A DNA stretch of 64,000 nt from Bacillus sp. ISL-7 (GTDB lineage: Bacteria; Bacillota; Bacilli; Bacillales_B; DSM-18226): the NCBI RefSeq assembly GCF_018613065.1, contig NZ_JAGGQW010000001.1, positions 60,503 through 124,502 on the forward strand, written 5' to 3'. The notes beneath the pieces were generated by a model. That model searched no databases and was not told the origin of the DNA. It saw only the letters and a program-made list of their open reading frames with translations. Shown here piece by piece: positions 35,430-45,021 of this stretch. The stretch's first letter is position 1. Each line of letters starts with the position of its first letter. Both the position numbers and the translations under genes were made by a program.

Positions 35430-36485
35430 ATGTGGTATGACAATTTTAGTAAACAAACCATAAATCTTCAACTACATACAGAAAGGCTTCAACTAGAGGA
35501 GTTCTTAAATAGGCAGAATTTAGCCCTCGATCGTGAGGTTGAATATTCAATTGCCTTAATTGATAGAGGGAAAATCGCAGCGACAGGATCACTGGGTGGA
35601 AGGGTCTTAAAATGCATTGCCGTTGATGAACAATATCAGAGCATGGGCCTTTCTTCTGCTATTGTCACGCATCTTATCGAGGAAGCCTGCTCGAGGGGAA
35701 GGACACACCTCTTTATCTATACCAAGCCAGAAAACAAGAATATATTTATAGACTTGGGCTTTTACCCAATTGCCGAGGTTTCATCAAAGGTGATCCTTAT
35801 GGAAAATAGGCCGTATGGGGTTAAAAACTATCTGAATCAAATAATCAAGGAAAAAAGAGATTTTATACCTAAAAATGGGGATAAAAAAGGTATCGGGGCT
35901 GTTGTCGTTAATTGTAATCCTTTTACATTGGGCCATCAATATCTAATCGAGTACGCAGCATCCAAATGTCAACTGCTCCATGTCTTTGTTCTCGAGGAGG
36001 ACAAATCAGTTTTTCCTGCTGCCATCCGATACAGGCTCGTTAAAGAAGGAGTCCAACATTTGCATAATGTCGTTCTTCATCAAGGAAAGGACTATATAAT
36101 ATCCGATGCCACTTTCCCATCATACTTTATGAAAGAATTTCAGGATATAGTGGAAACCCATGCAAAGCTAGACTTGGAACTATTTACACGTTATATTGCT
36201 CCATCACTTGGAATTGAAAAACGATTTGTTGGTCAGGAACCATGCTGCAAAGTTACAGCAGTCTATAACGACCTCATGCAAGAGATTCTCCCTGCACACG
36301 GCATAGAGGTTCAGGTGCTCCCGAGGCTTCAAAACGATGGACATCCAATCAGTGCCTCTAGAGTGCGGAAGTTAATCTGTGAAGGAAGACTTTCTGAAGT
36401 GAAACATCTGGTACCTGAAACAACGTATAGATTTCTATTAGCGCCTGAGGCTGCAGGGATTTTCCAAAAGCACCAGGCAGTTTGA
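35430..36485 (+). CDS. citC: Citrate lyase synthetase (acetate:SH-citrate lyase ligase)
   Basis: The 351-residue enzyme acetylates the prosthetic group of citrate lyase to activate it. An N-terminal GNAT-like domain (about 30-125) with CIAVDEQYQSMGLSS is followed by a nucleotidyltransferase domain with NCNPFTLGHQYLIEYAA and SASRVRKLI. I chose ATG 35430, 9 bases after GGAG, over ATG 35415, which follows only AT repeats. It is the first gene of citCDEFX. Confidence 0.93.
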   Translation: MWYDNFSKQTINLQLHTERLQLEEFLNRQNLALDREVEYSIALIDRGKIAATGSLGGRVLKCIAVDEQYQSMGLSSAIVTHLIEEACSRGRTHLFIYTKPENKNIFIDLGFYPIAEVSSKVILMENRPYGVKNYLNQIIKEKRDFIPKNGDKKGIGAVVVNCNPFTLGHQYLIEYAASKCQLLHVFVLEEDKSVFPAAIRYRLVKEGVQHLHNVVLHQGKDYIISDATFPSYFMKEFQDIVETHAKLDLELFTRYIAPSLGIEKRFVGQEPCCKVTAVYNDLMQEILPAHGIEVQVLPRLQNDGHPISASRVRKLICEGRLSEVKHLVPETTYRFLLAPEAAGIFQKHQAV

Positions 36486-36514
36486 AAAAAGATATTAATA
36501 GGAGGTTGATAAAA

Positions 36515-36829
36515 ATGTTGAGTTTAATAGAAAGAGTAGAGATTAAGGAAGTAGCCATGGCAGGAACACTTGAGTCAAGCGATATCACTATCCACATTGA
36601 GAAAAACGAAGACAAGGGAATTATACTGGAACTGAAAAGCACTGTCGAAAACCAATTTGGCAAGCAAATCAAAAAAGTTATTTTAGAAACACTGCAAGAA
36701 CTTGGGGTGGAGGATGCGGTTGTCGTTGCGAAAGATAAAGGGGCTTTAGATTGTACGATTCGTGCCAGAGTAAGGACGGCAGTAAGCAGGGCTACCCATC
36801 ATGATTGTTTTCCATGGGGGGTGAAATAA
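36515..36829 (+). CDS. citD: Citrate lyase acyl carrier protein (gamma subunit)
   Basis: The protein is 104 residues from ATG 36515, which follows AGGAGGT; an upstream TTG at 36482 overlaps citC but lacks such a site. The motif AGTLESSD (residues 16-23) contains the serine that carries the triphosphoribosyl-dephospho-CoA-derived group. Length and position between citC and citE are standard. Confidence 0.94.
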   Translation: MLSLIERVEIKEVAMAGTLESSDITIHIEKNEDKGIILELKSTVENQFGKQIKKVILETLQELGVEDAVVVAKDKGALDCTIRARVRTAVSRATHHDCFPWGVK

Positions 36830-37732
36830 ATGGGCAGACTAAGAAGAAGTATGTTATATGTGCCGGGTAACAATCCAGGTATGATCAGGGATGCAAATAT
36901 CTATGGAGCAGACTCCATCATGTTTGACCTAGAAGATTCTGTTTCTGTCAATGAAAAAGATTCAGCAAGATTATTAGTCTATCAAGCACTCAAAACAATG
37001 GATTATGGAAGGACGGAAATCCTTGTACGCGTTAATGGCTTAGACACTCCTTATGGCAGAGACGACTTTGAAGCGATTGTCAGAGCAAAACCTGATGCCA
37101 TCCGTCTTCCTAAAACTGAAAAACCGGAAGATTTAGTGGAAGCGGATCAATTAATTACGCAAATCGAGAGAGAAGCTGGAATGGAATATGGAACCATCAA
37201 GCTAATGGCAGCTATTGAAAGTGCGCTAGGGGTTATTAACGCCTATCAAATTGCAACAGCTAGTAAGCGATTAATTGGGATCGCAATTGGTGCGGAGGAT
37301 TTTGTAACAGATTTAAAAACGACAAGATCGAAAGAGGGAATTGAATTGCTGGCTGCACGAAGCCAAGTCCTCTTTGCTGCAAGGGCTGCCGGTATAGATG
37401 CCCTCGATACTGTTTTTTCTGATGTGGATGATGAGGAAGGTTTTATCCAAGAGGTCAAACTTGTTAAACAGTTGGGATTTGACGGAAAATCGCTTATTAA
37501 CCCGCGCCAAATTAATATGGTGCATGATATCTATTCGCCAACTGAAGCAGAAATTAGGAAATCCATTGCTGTGATTGAGGCAGCGAAAGAAGCGGAGACA
37601 AAGGGGTCGGGTGTTATCAGCTTAAACGGTAAAATGATTGATAAGCCAATAGTCGAAAGAGCGTACAGAGTACTTGAACTAGCTAAGGCAGTTAATAGAG
37701 TCAGCGTTGAGGAGATGTTAGAATATGTATAA
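36830..37732 (+). CDS. citE: Citrate lyase beta subunit (citryl-ACP lyase)
   Basis: The 300-residue protein is an HpcH/HpaI-fold enzyme that splits citryl-ACP to oxaloacetate and acetyl-ACP. MFDLEDSVSVNEKDSAR, VRVNGLDT, MAAIESALGVINA and GIAIGAEDFVTDL are the expected metal- and substrate-binding motifs. It begins directly after the citD stop and overlaps citF by 8 bases. Confidence 0.95.
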   Translation: MGRLRRSMLYVPGNNPGMIRDANIYGADSIMFDLEDSVSVNEKDSARLLVYQALKTMDYGRTEILVRVNGLDTPYGRDDFEAIVRAKPDAIRLPKTEKPEDLVEADQLITQIEREAGMEYGTIKLMAAIESALGVINAYQIATASKRLIGIAIGAEDFVTDLKTTRSKEGIELLAARSQVLFAARAAGIDALDTVFSDVDDEEGFIQEVKLVKQLGFDGKSLINPRQINMVHDIYSPTEAEIRKSIAVIEAAKEAETKGSGVISLNGKMIDKPIVERAYRVLELAKAVNRVSVEEMLEYV

Positions 37733-39281
37733 TTCAATTGGTCGTAATATACCAGAAGAGATTTTTGGACTCGGAATTCTACCACTGTTCAATTCTAATG
37801 GATTGGTAAAAAATACTCAGCTATCCAAAGAACGATTTAGAAATTCAGATCGCAATAAAATCCTTGACTCCCTGGAAGCATCAATCAGAGAAACGGGCTT
37901 AAAAGATGGAATGACGATCTCCTTTCATCACCACTTCCGAAATGGAGATTATATCGTAAATATGGTGCTCCATACTATTGCAAGAATGGGAATTAAGGAC
38001 CTTACCATCGCACCAAGTTCTCTTACAGATATCCATGCATCGTTAATTAACCATATTAAAAATGGAGTGATCCGGAGGATTGAGACCAGTGGACTAAGAG
38101 GTGAGTTGGCTGAGGCGATTTCGCACGGCTTAATGAACATTCCAGTTGTAATCAATTCCCATGGCGGCAGGGCAAGAGCGATTGCCTCAGGAGAATTACC
38201 GATTGATGTTGCCTTTTTAGGCGTCCCATCATGCGATCCTGCTGGTAATGCTAATGGATATTCTAGGGATAATTCAGCCGTATCTGAATGCGGCTCTTTG
38301 GGATATGCAAAGGTTGATGCCCAGTTTGCTAAACAAGTAGTTTTAATAACTGATAATTTGGTTGAATATCCAAATACACCATTTGGTATTCCAGAATCAC
38401 AGGTGGATTATATCGTTGTAGTAGATTCCATCGGTGACCCGAAAGGAATTATGTCGGGGGCAACCCGCTTTACCAAAAACCCTAAGGATCTGTTGATCGC
38501 TCAGAATGCTGCTGATGTGATTGTCGCTTCAGGCTATTTCGAGAATGGATTTTCGCTGCAAACCGGATCTGGTGGAGCTTCTCTGGCTGCTACAAGATTT
38601 CTAAGAGAAAAGATGATTGAGAGAAATATCAAAGCAAGCTTTGCATTGGGCGGAATTACCGGACAAATGGTTGACCTTCATGAGGAAGGGTTGATAAAAA
38701 AACTATTGGATGTACAAGGCTTTGATTTGAAAGCCGTTGCTTCGCTTAAAAATAACCGCTTCCACCAGCAAATTGATGCAGAGTATTATGCGAGTCCTGA
38801 TAACCAAGGAAGTGCGGTTAACCAACTAGATGTAACCGTTTTAAGTGCATTAGAAATCGACCTTGATTTTAATGTGAATGTTATCACAGGATCTGACGGA
38901 GTGATACGCGGAGCATCAGGCGGGCACTGTGATTCAGCTGCAGGAGCAGCCTGCTCAATTATTGTTGCGCCGCTGATCAGGGGCAGAATGCCATCCATTC
39001 TTGACAGGGTGCACACGGTCGTAACCCCAGGATGTTCGATCGATGTGCTGGTTACAGAACAAGGGATTGCAGTTAATCCTCTCAGACAGGATTTGTATAA
39101 TAACCTTAAAAAAGCAAACCTGCCTGTTGTTTCCATTGAAGAGCTCAAGGCAAAGGCCAATCAAATTGTTGGAAGACCTGAACCTATCAAGGTTGAAGAC
39201 AAAATTGTCGGTGTGGTTAAGTATAGGGATGGTTCTATCATAGATGTCATTCATCAAGTGAAGAAGGATTCTAGGAAATGA
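37725..39281 (+). CDS. citF: Citrate lyase alpha subunit (citrate:ACP transferase)
   Basis: This 518-residue CoA-transferase-fold protein exchanges acetyl for citrate on the acyl carrier protein. Recognisable segments are MTISFHHHFRNGDYIVNMV, GVPSCDPAGNANG, LGGITGQMVDLHEEG and GASGGHCDSAAGAA. The start overlaps citE, and the stop overlaps the citX start. Confidence 0.95.
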   Translation: MYNSIGRNIPEEIFGLGILPLFNSNGLVKNTQLSKERFRNSDRNKILDSLEASIRETGLKDGMTISFHHHFRNGDYIVNMVLHTIARMGIKDLTIAPSSLTDIHASLINHIKNGVIRRIETSGLRGELAEAISHGLMNIPVVINSHGGRARAIASGELPIDVAFLGVPSCDPAGNANGYSRDNSAVSECGSLGYAKVDAQFAKQVVLITDNLVEYPNTPFGIPESQVDYIVVVDSIGDPKGIMSGATRFTKNPKDLLIAQNAADVIVASGYFENGFSLQTGSGGASLAATRFLREKMIERNIKASFALGGITGQMVDLHEEGLIKKLLDVQGFDLKAVASLKNNRFHQQIDAEYYASPDNQGSAVNQLDVTVLSALEIDLDFNVNVITGSDGVIRGASGGHCDSAAGAACSIIVAPLIRGRMPSILDRVHTVVTPGCSIDVLVTEQGIAVNPLRQDLYNNLKKANLPVVSIEELKAKANQIVGRPEPIKVEDKIVGVVKYRDGSIIDVIHQVKKDSRK

Positions 39282-39796
39282 CTAGAGGCAAAGAAATTAC
39301 ACTTGAGCAAATATTAGAGGCTCGCGAATATAGAGCTGCCCATCAGAAGGAATTAATAGAGAAATACAGGCTCCCTTTAGTATCCCTCACAGTCAATATA
39401 CCAGGTCCAGTCAAGAAAACACCTGAGAGCAGCATTATATTTCTAGAGGGATGCAATGCATTAGTTAAAAAATTAAAAAAGGCTGCCATCTATCTGGAAT
39501 ATTTTGAAACCAACAGGCCCATTACGGGATATGAGGCCTATTTTGTTGTAAAAACAGATGAACGGACGTTAAAAGTTTATATGCTTGAGATTGAGAACGA
39601 GCATCCGCTGGGGCGGTTGTTTGATCTAGATGTAATCGGATCGGATGGAGTGCCCATTTCCAGGGAGGACTTTGGTCATTTAAAACGGAAATGCCTGCTC
39701 TGTGACGAGGATGCTCATAGCTGCGGCCGGAGCAGAAAGCATACAATAGAGGCGGTAACGCAAAAGATCCAAAGTATGGTAGATTCTTATTTATAA
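39278..39796 (+). CDS. citX: Apo-citrate lyase phosphoribosyl-dephospho-CoA transferase
   Basis: The 172-residue protein attaches the prosthetic group to CitD. It has the N-terminal SLTVNIPGPVKKT, the central LFDLDVIGSDG and the C-terminal CLLCDEDAHSCGRSRKH, all typical of CitX. It overlaps citF by 4 bases, which closes the citCDEFX operon. Confidence 0.93.
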   Translation: MTRGKEITLEQILEAREYRAAHQKELIEKYRLPLVSLTVNIPGPVKKTPESSIIFLEGCNALVKKLKKAAIYLEYFETNRPITGYEAYFVVKTDERTLKVYMLEIENEHPLGRLFDLDVIGSDGVPISREDFGHLKRKCLLCDEDAHSCGRSRKHTIEAVTQKIQSMVDSYL

Positions 39797-39817
39797 ACTT
39801 GTATCTTAAGTTAATCA

Positions 39818-39892
39818 TAGGCCAAACTACGATTAGCTTTCTGTGTAAATTAAAGGTATTTTATCCGAGTTTGGTCATTCTTTTTTTTGTGA
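39818..39892 (+). terminator. Possible terminator between citX and citG
   Basis: GGCCAAACT near 39820 pairs with AGTTTGGTC near 39871 across a long loop, followed by a run of eight T residues. The long loop makes this uncertain. Confidence 0.4.
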
Positions 39893-39923
39893 ATTTGAAT
39901 GAATAGAAAGAGAGACGTTGAAC

Positions 39924-40787
39924 ATGGCAGAACAGTGGATTCAAACTATTTCACAAAAAGCGCTGCTTGCTTTGCTTTATGAGGTTTCTGCTAGTCCTAA
40001 ACCGGGGCTTGTAGACAGATTTAACCAGGGAGCACATAAGGATATGGACTTCTTTACGTTTATGGCCAGCAGTGCGGCACTTAGTAATTACTTCAATGAT
40101 TGTGTCTCTGCGGGAGTAGAATACGCAGGAAGAAATCCACAGGAACTGTTTAAAGCCTTAAGAAGTCTTGGGATGAAGGCTGAAAAGGCAATGTTTAAGG
40201 CAACAAACAACGTCAATACCCATAAAGGTCTGATCTTTTCTTTAGGAATCATTTGTGCCGCAGCATCTTGCTGCATGATGGAAAGTGAAAGCAAAAATGT
40301 GGATACAGAAACAATCTGTACAAAAGTTTCTCTCATGACACAAGGGATATGTTTGAGGGAACTGACTTACGTAAACAAGACTGAAAACCTGACCTATGGG
40401 GAAAAACTTTATCAGAAATATGGTCTTAAAGGTATTCGTGGAGAAGTTGAAAGCGGTTTTCAAACGGTACGGAATTATTCTCTTCCTGTGTTAAGTAAGT
40501 TAAATTCTTTAAAGACTTTACATCTTAATGATATCTTGGTTCAAACTCTTCTGCATCTAATGGCTGTAAACGAAGATACCAATATTGTCGCAAGACATGA
40601 TTTAGAAATGCTGGGCTTTGTTCATCTTTATGCAGGGCGGGTACTGGATTCAGGTGGAGTGCTCACACAAGAAGGCATGCAAATGGTCTATGAAATGGAC
40701 AGGGAATTCATTCGAAAAAATATCAGTCCTGGAGGATCAGCTGATCTTCTGGCAGTAACCATTCTGTTTGATCTTCTCTCAAAGTAG
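39924..40787 (+). CDS. citG: Triphosphoribosyl-dephospho-CoA synthase
   Basis: The protein is 287 residues from ATG 39924; a TTG two codons upstream is an alternative. CitG makes the precursor of the citrate lyase prosthetic group from dephospho-CoA and ATP. VSASPKPGLVDRFNQGAHKDMDFFTFMAS is the family signature, and NVNTHKGLIFSLGI and DTNIVARH follow. It is separated from citX by 127 bases and may have its own promoter. Confidence 0.93.
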   Translation: MAEQWIQTISQKALLALLYEVSASPKPGLVDRFNQGAHKDMDFFTFMASSAALSNYFNDCVSAGVEYAGRNPQELFKALRSLGMKAEKAMFKATNNVNTHKGLIFSLGIICAAASCCMMESESKNVDTETICTKVSLMTQGICLRELTYVNKTENLTYGEKLYQKYGLKGIRGEVESGFQTVRNYSLPVLSKLNSLKTLHLNDILVQTLLHLMAVNEDTNIVARHDLEMLGFVHLYAGRVLDSGGVLTQEGMQMVYEMDREFIRKNISPGGSADLLAVTILFDLLSK

Positions 40788-40804
40788 GAAGGAAAGTAGA
40801 ACGA

Positions 40805-41194
40805 ATGAACGTTGGGGCCAACTATTTGCGGGGAGCAACAAAAGACCTTGTCAAGGAAATGCAAATTCAATTACAAAAAATCGCACAAGGTGCGGCAATG
40901 ATGACAGAAACAACGGTGAATTGGGAGATATTAGCGAGTCCATATGAAACGCTGCCTAATCAAATGTTAAATGATTTGATGTTTGAGAATATGTTACACG
41001 TGGAACATCAGGGATTTACAGCTGAGGAGCAATCATTCGGTAAAGAATTAGTAAATACACTAAAACCAGTTGGTTTATTTGATTCAAAGGAAAAGGAAGC
41101 GACAGTTGAGCTACTTCCAACCACTTGTCAGAACAATAAATTCGCATGGGGAAAAGGGCAGCTCCTCAGGCCCCAAAAAAGAGACCAGGCTTAA
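40805..41194 (+). pseudogene. Decayed M20-family amidohydrolase (AbgB/HipO-like)
   Basis: The 129-codon frame begins with MNVGANYLR, which in intact family members precedes about 45 residues that are missing here. It then continues with KIAQGAAMMTETTVNWEIL, PYETLPNQMLNDLMFENM and a FTAEEQSFGKEL stretch typical of the C-terminal part. After about residue 95 the sequence (TVELLPTTCQNNKF) no longer resembles the family. The catalytic metal-binding domain is absent. An intact M20 enzyme lies 1.2 kb downstream but belongs to a different subgroup. Confidence 0.7.
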
Positions 41195-41220
41195 AATAAG
41201 GCCTGCTCTCTTTTTTTTTT
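41178..41220 (+). terminator. Terminator after the M20 remnant
   Basis: AGAGACCAGGC and GCCTGCTCTCT form a hairpin followed by ten T residues. Confidence 0.75.
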
Positions 41221-41370
41221 GGATTATAATCTGGATTTTTAATTATCTGTTTTTGTTCCGTTCCGTGCTTTAAACATGTTATGGAATGGTTAGGTCGGTC
41301 GTTAATCATTCCTCTTTTTAAATCTTAAGAAAAGATTTATGAAAATTATCAATGAAAGTGTTAACTTGGG

Positions 41371-41956
41371 CCTTTTTTGGGCATTCTCTTTATCGGACGT
41401 ATCATTCAAGGACTTTCCGCAGCTTGTATTATGCCATCAACGATTGCCTTAGTGAAAGCTTACTTTGATGGAAAAGACAGACAACGTGCCCTTAGTTACT
41501 GGTCCATTGGATCTTGAGGAGGTTCAGGGGTATGTTCGTTTGCAGGTGGGTGCCATTGCAACTTATATGGGATGGAGATGGATCTTTATCTTCTCTCTTG
41601 TATTTGCTCTTCTCGCTATGTGGCTGATTAAAGATACACCTGAAAGTAAAGCAGAAGGAACCGGTGCTTTTAAATTCGATTTTAGTGGTTTAGCGATCTT
41701 TATCGTCACCATGATCGCATTAAACGTAGCCATTTCCGCAACGGTTTATAGTTCAGTTGCAGCAACTGGAAGTGTAGCGACAGCTGCATCCATTGGGATC
41801 ATTGTAAACGTGATTTTTGGGGTACTTTCTGTTCTTTCTATTATGATTATGGTTCCTAATAGTGCAGGAAAACCTTCAGAGGCTTCATCGACAAAATCAA
41901 GACGCACACCAACACCAACACCAACACCAGCACCAGCACCGTCAGAAAGTCACTAA
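41371..41956 (+). pseudogene. Decayed MFS exporter (DHA2/QacA type)
   Basis: From about 41371 a frame reads LFIGRIIQGLSAACIMPSTIALVKAYFD, a helix 3-4 region of 14-helix drug exporters. It is interrupted by TGA in GS-stop-GGSG, where intact proteins have Trp (GSWGGSG). A further frameshift in the next 30 bases is needed to reach AIATYMGWRWIFIFSLVFALL, open in the 41465-41956 frame. The sequence then jumps from ALNVAIS to a C-terminal helix and a low-complexity TPTPTPAPAP tail. N-terminus, several helices and frame are lost. Confidence 0.8.
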
Positions 41957-42013
41957 TTGAAAAAATAGAATGGAGATTCCTTTCATTCTTTGCCATCAAA
42001 AGGGGAGACGAAA

Positions 42014-43195
42014 ATGATGAAAAGTGAATTAATAAGCATGTTAGAATCACGTAAGGAAGAAATAATCGAAATCCGCCGCCACTTACATGAAAATCCGGAG
42101 ATCTCTTTTAAAGAGGAGAAAACGGCTCAGTATATTGCAGATTTTTATAAAGGGAAAGATGTTGACATCCAAACGAATGTTGGAAATGGTTATGGTATGA
42201 TTGTAACGATTAAAGGTGGAAAACCTGGAAACACCATTGGTCTTCGCGCTGACTTTGATGCACTTCCAATTGCAGAAGAAACGGATGTACCGTTTAAATC
42301 AAAGAATGAAGGCGTTATGCATGCGTGTGGACATGATGGACATACAGCTTACCTGCTAGTTTTAGCTGATTGCTTAATTCAATTAAAAGACTCCATCCCA
42401 GGTACCATCAAAATTATTCACCAACATGCAGAAGAAGTTCCGCCAGGTGGGGCAAAAAGTATTGTCGAATCTGGCTTGATTGACGACTTAGATGCCATTT
42501 ATGGCATTCATTTGTTACCGATGGGACCTGCGGGAACAGTAGGATATCATGCGGGGTATTCCTTCAATGGACGAGCTTACATGAAATTGAAAGTTCAAGG
42601 AAGAGGTGGACATGGTTCCTCTCCTCATTTAGCTAACGATGCCATTGTTGCTGCTGCACATTTTGTTACAGCTGCTCAAACCATTGTTAGCCGCAGATTA
42701 AGTCCATTCGATGTCGGTGTGATCACAATCGGATCTTTTGATGGAAAAGGTACATTCAACGTGATCAAGGACAGCGTCGAACTTGAAGGTGATATTCGGT
42801 ATATGACTGTAGAAACAAAAGAAACGATTGAGAAAGAAGTTAAACGGATTGTAAAAGGAATTGAAGAAGAATTTGGTGTAACATGCGAGCTTACTTATGC
42901 TCCAGATTATCCACCTTTATACAACAACCCTGAGCTTACGGCAATGGTTGAAGAAAGTTTACGAAGCATGAATGATAAAGATATAAAAGAAGTAAAAGAA
43001 TTTCCAGCCATGTCTCCATCCGAAGACTTTGCTTATTATGCTGAAAAATTCCCTGCCTGTTTCTTTTACATCGCATGTACACCAAAAGGAGTAGAAAATC
43101 CTTATTTCAATCATCATCCAAAATTTGATATCGATGAAGATGCACTCCTAGTAGCTGCTAAAGCTGTTGGACAAGTGGTTTGCAGTTATTATTAA
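42014..43195 (+). CDS. M20D-family amidohydrolase / aminoacylase
   Basis: The protein is 393 residues from ATG 42014, which follows GGGGAG. It has the metal-binding motifs HACGHDGHTA, HQHAEEVPPGGAKS and GIHLLPM, and the C-terminal SPSEDFAYYAEKFPACFFYI. The family hydrolyses N-acyl amino acids, hippurate-like amides or indole-amino acid conjugates. Two decayed genes precede it and an IclR-type regulator follows. Its substrate cannot be deduced. Confidence 0.9.
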   Translation: MMKSELISMLESRKEEIIEIRRHLHENPEISFKEEKTAQYIADFYKGKDVDIQTNVGNGYGMIVTIKGGKPGNTIGLRADFDALPIAEETDVPFKSKNEGVMHACGHDGHTAYLLVLADCLIQLKDSIPGTIKIIHQHAEEVPPGGAKSIVESGLIDDLDAIYGIHLLPMGPAGTVGYHAGYSFNGRAYMKLKVQGRGGHGSSPHLANDAIVAAAHFVTAAQTIVSRRLSPFDVGVITIGSFDGKGTFNVIKDSVELEGDIRYMTVETKETIEKEVKRIVKGIEEEFGVTCELTYAPDYPPLYNNPELTAMVEESLRSMNDKDIKEVKEFPAMSPSEDFAYYAEKFPACFFYIACTPKGVENPYFNHHPKFDIDEDALLVAAKAVGQVVCSYY

Positions 43196-43215
43196 TTAGA
43201 TTAAAAAATTTAAAA

Positions 43216-43262
43216 AAACCTATGACATCCGCCATTAGATTCAGTATGTGATAGGTTTTTTT
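43216..43262 (+). terminator. Terminator of the M20 amidohydrolase gene
   Basis: AAACCTATGACAT (43216-43228) pairs with ATGTGATAGGTTT (43246-43258) with one mismatch, followed by T residues. Confidence 0.75.
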
Positions 43263-43369
43263 GCATGGACAGTGACACTATATTAGTACCACCTTTGTAG
43301 AAACTGGATGCCATTTGACCAATTTCAGTTATAATAGAATGAATAGATTGGAGGAAGGAGTTCATATTT

Positions 43370-44143
43370 TTGAACAACGATAAACAGGATCAAACGAAAA
43401 CATCCAATATTCAAGTGATCTCTCGTGCGGCTAAAATACTAAGGGCTCTTAGAGACCATCCAAAAGGATTAAGCTTATCGAAAATTGCTAAAGAAGTAGG
43501 TCTGGCCAGATCGACGGTTCAAAGAATTGTGACTGCTCTTGAACAGGAGAGGTTAGTTGCAGCAGCTTCCGCTAATGAAGGTTTCTGTCTTGGGCCAGAG
43601 ATTGCATTGCTAGCGGCTGCGGTCCAGAGTGATTTAAGAGAAGAAGTCAGGCCATTTTTAATAGAACTATCACGTCAAGTTAATGAAACGGTAGACCTGT
43701 CCGTTTTAGATATCAGTAAGGTGCTTTTTGTGGATCAAATAATCGCACCGCATCCATTGCAAGCAACTTCACAACCTGGTGCGTCTTTTCCATTACATTG
43801 CACGGCAAACGGAAAGGCGATACTGGCCTCCTTACCTATAGCTGAGGTTGAGAAATTGTTACCGGTGGATATGCAACAGTTCAATGATCAGACAATTACA
43901 AGCCGGTATGAACTGCTAAAGGAATTAGAAGTGGTTCGTAAAGAGGGAGTAGCTTTTGCCAGGGAAGAGCACATTCAAGGAATTTGTGCAGTGGGCGCAG
44001 TTATTTTTGATCGAATGGGAAATTTAAGCGCTATCTCGATTCCACTCCCCTCCATTCGTTTTTATGGCAATGAAGAGAAGCTCGCGGCTGCCCTCCTTCA
44101 TACATGTCAAACAATTAACCAGCACTTTAATAGCAAATATTGA
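43370..44143 (+). CDS. IclR-family regulator
   Basis: This 257-residue regulator has an N-terminal winged helix (about 15-75) with GLSLSKIAKEVGLARSTVQRIVTALEQE and a C-terminal IclR effector domain (about 90-250) with PLHCTANGKAILASL and GICAVGAVIFDRMG. The TTG start at 43370 follows GAGGAAGGAG. Members often control catabolism of aromatic or small organic acids. Its target could be the amidohydrolase gene upstream. Confidence 0.9.
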   Translation: MNNDKQDQTKTSNIQVISRAAKILRALRDHPKGLSLSKIAKEVGLARSTVQRIVTALEQERLVAAASANEGFCLGPEIALLAAAVQSDLREEVRPFLIELSRQVNETVDLSVLDISKVLFVDQIIAPHPLQATSQPGASFPLHCTANGKAILASLPIAEVEKLLPVDMQQFNDQTITSRYELLKELEVVRKEGVAFAREEHIQGICAVGAVIFDRMGNLSAISIPLPSIRFYGNEEKLAAALLHTCQTINQHFNSKY

Positions 44144-44182
44144 AGGTTGGACATCATTGATCTTCGTTATGGTTAAAATGAA

Positions 44183-44214
44183 AAAGGACCGCGAAATGAT
44201 ATTTCGGGTCCTTT
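44183..44214. terminator. Bidirectional terminator
   Basis: AAAGGACCGCGAAAT and ATTTCGGGTCCTTT face each other across a 3-base loop, between the converging IclR and LysM genes. Confidence 0.75.
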
Positions 44215-44241
44215 GAATCTTTTGGCTAACATACGGGTATG

Positions 44242-45021
44242 TTAGTTTAAAATGGTTACCTTTAATTGTTTTACCCCAAAATTGATGGCATCTTGTTCAG
44301 AAGGAATAAAGACATCAATTCGATTGCCTTTAATAGCCCCGCCAGTATCTGCAGCGGTTGCTTCACCAAAGCCTTCTACATAAACTTTACTGCCAAGCGG
44401 TATAACCGAGGGGTCAACTGCGATGACTTTTGCATTTGGATTTGCTTTAAGGTTAATTCCAGTTGCCGTGGTACCAGAACATCCCTCACACGAAGCTGTA
44501 TAGGCTGTAGCTTTCACTGTAATTTCCCTTGAACTTGTATTAGTAGTTGATGCAGCTTCTACCGCGGGTTCACTTTCCCTTGGTGCTTGCGCTGCAGGCT
44601 TTGCTGATGCTGTAGGTGCAGCAGGCTTCGTTTGTTTTTCTGTTACAATAGTATTAGTCGTATTTAAACCTTCATAGATTAATAGATTTAATCCAGGATG
44701 GATGAGATCGGTAGTTAATTTGTTCCATTCTTTAAGTTGCGAAACAGTTACCTGATAATCCATGGCAATGTCCCATAAAGTGTCACCTTGTTTAACAGCA
44801 TAATGTTTTTCTGGTGCAATGGTTAGTACATCTCCAGGGTGAATAAGGTCCGTCGTAAGATGATTCAACTTTTGTATATTTTCTAAAGATGTATTATTAG
44901 CGCGTGATAGATCCCAAAGGGTATCCCCTTTTTGTACTGTTACTGTTGCAGCTTGTACATTAGCACTTACAGTTACTGAGAGTACAGCAACTGCTATTAT
45001 TGATATAATTCTTTTAAGCAT
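44242..45021 (-). CDS. Secreted LysM and 3D-domain cell wall protein (YocH-like)
   Basis: The protein is 259 residues from ATG 45021, 8 bases after GGAGGG. A signal peptide (about 1-25, ending VSANVQA) is followed by two LysM repeats (about 27-70 and 74-118), each with VQKGDTLWDLS or VKQGDTLWDIA. After a Pro/Ala linker comes a C-terminal 3D domain (about 170-259) with VKATAYTASCEGCSG and AADTGGAIKGNRIDVF. The three aspartates are the catalytic residues of MltA-like folds. It likely binds and trims peptidoglycan. Confidence 0.9.
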   Translation of the reverse strand: MLKRIISIIAVAVLSVTVSANVQAATVTVQKGDTLWDLSRANNTSLENIQKLNHLTTDLIHPGDVLTIAPEKHYAVKQGDTLWDIAMDYQVTVSQLKEWNKLTTDLIHPGLNLLIYEGLNTTNTIVTEKQTKPAAPTASAKPAAQAPRESEPAVEAASTTNTSSREITVKATAYTASCEGCSGTTATGINLKANPNAKVIAVDPSVIPLGSKVYVEGFGEATAADTGGAIKGNRIDVFIPSEQDAINFGVKQLKVTILN

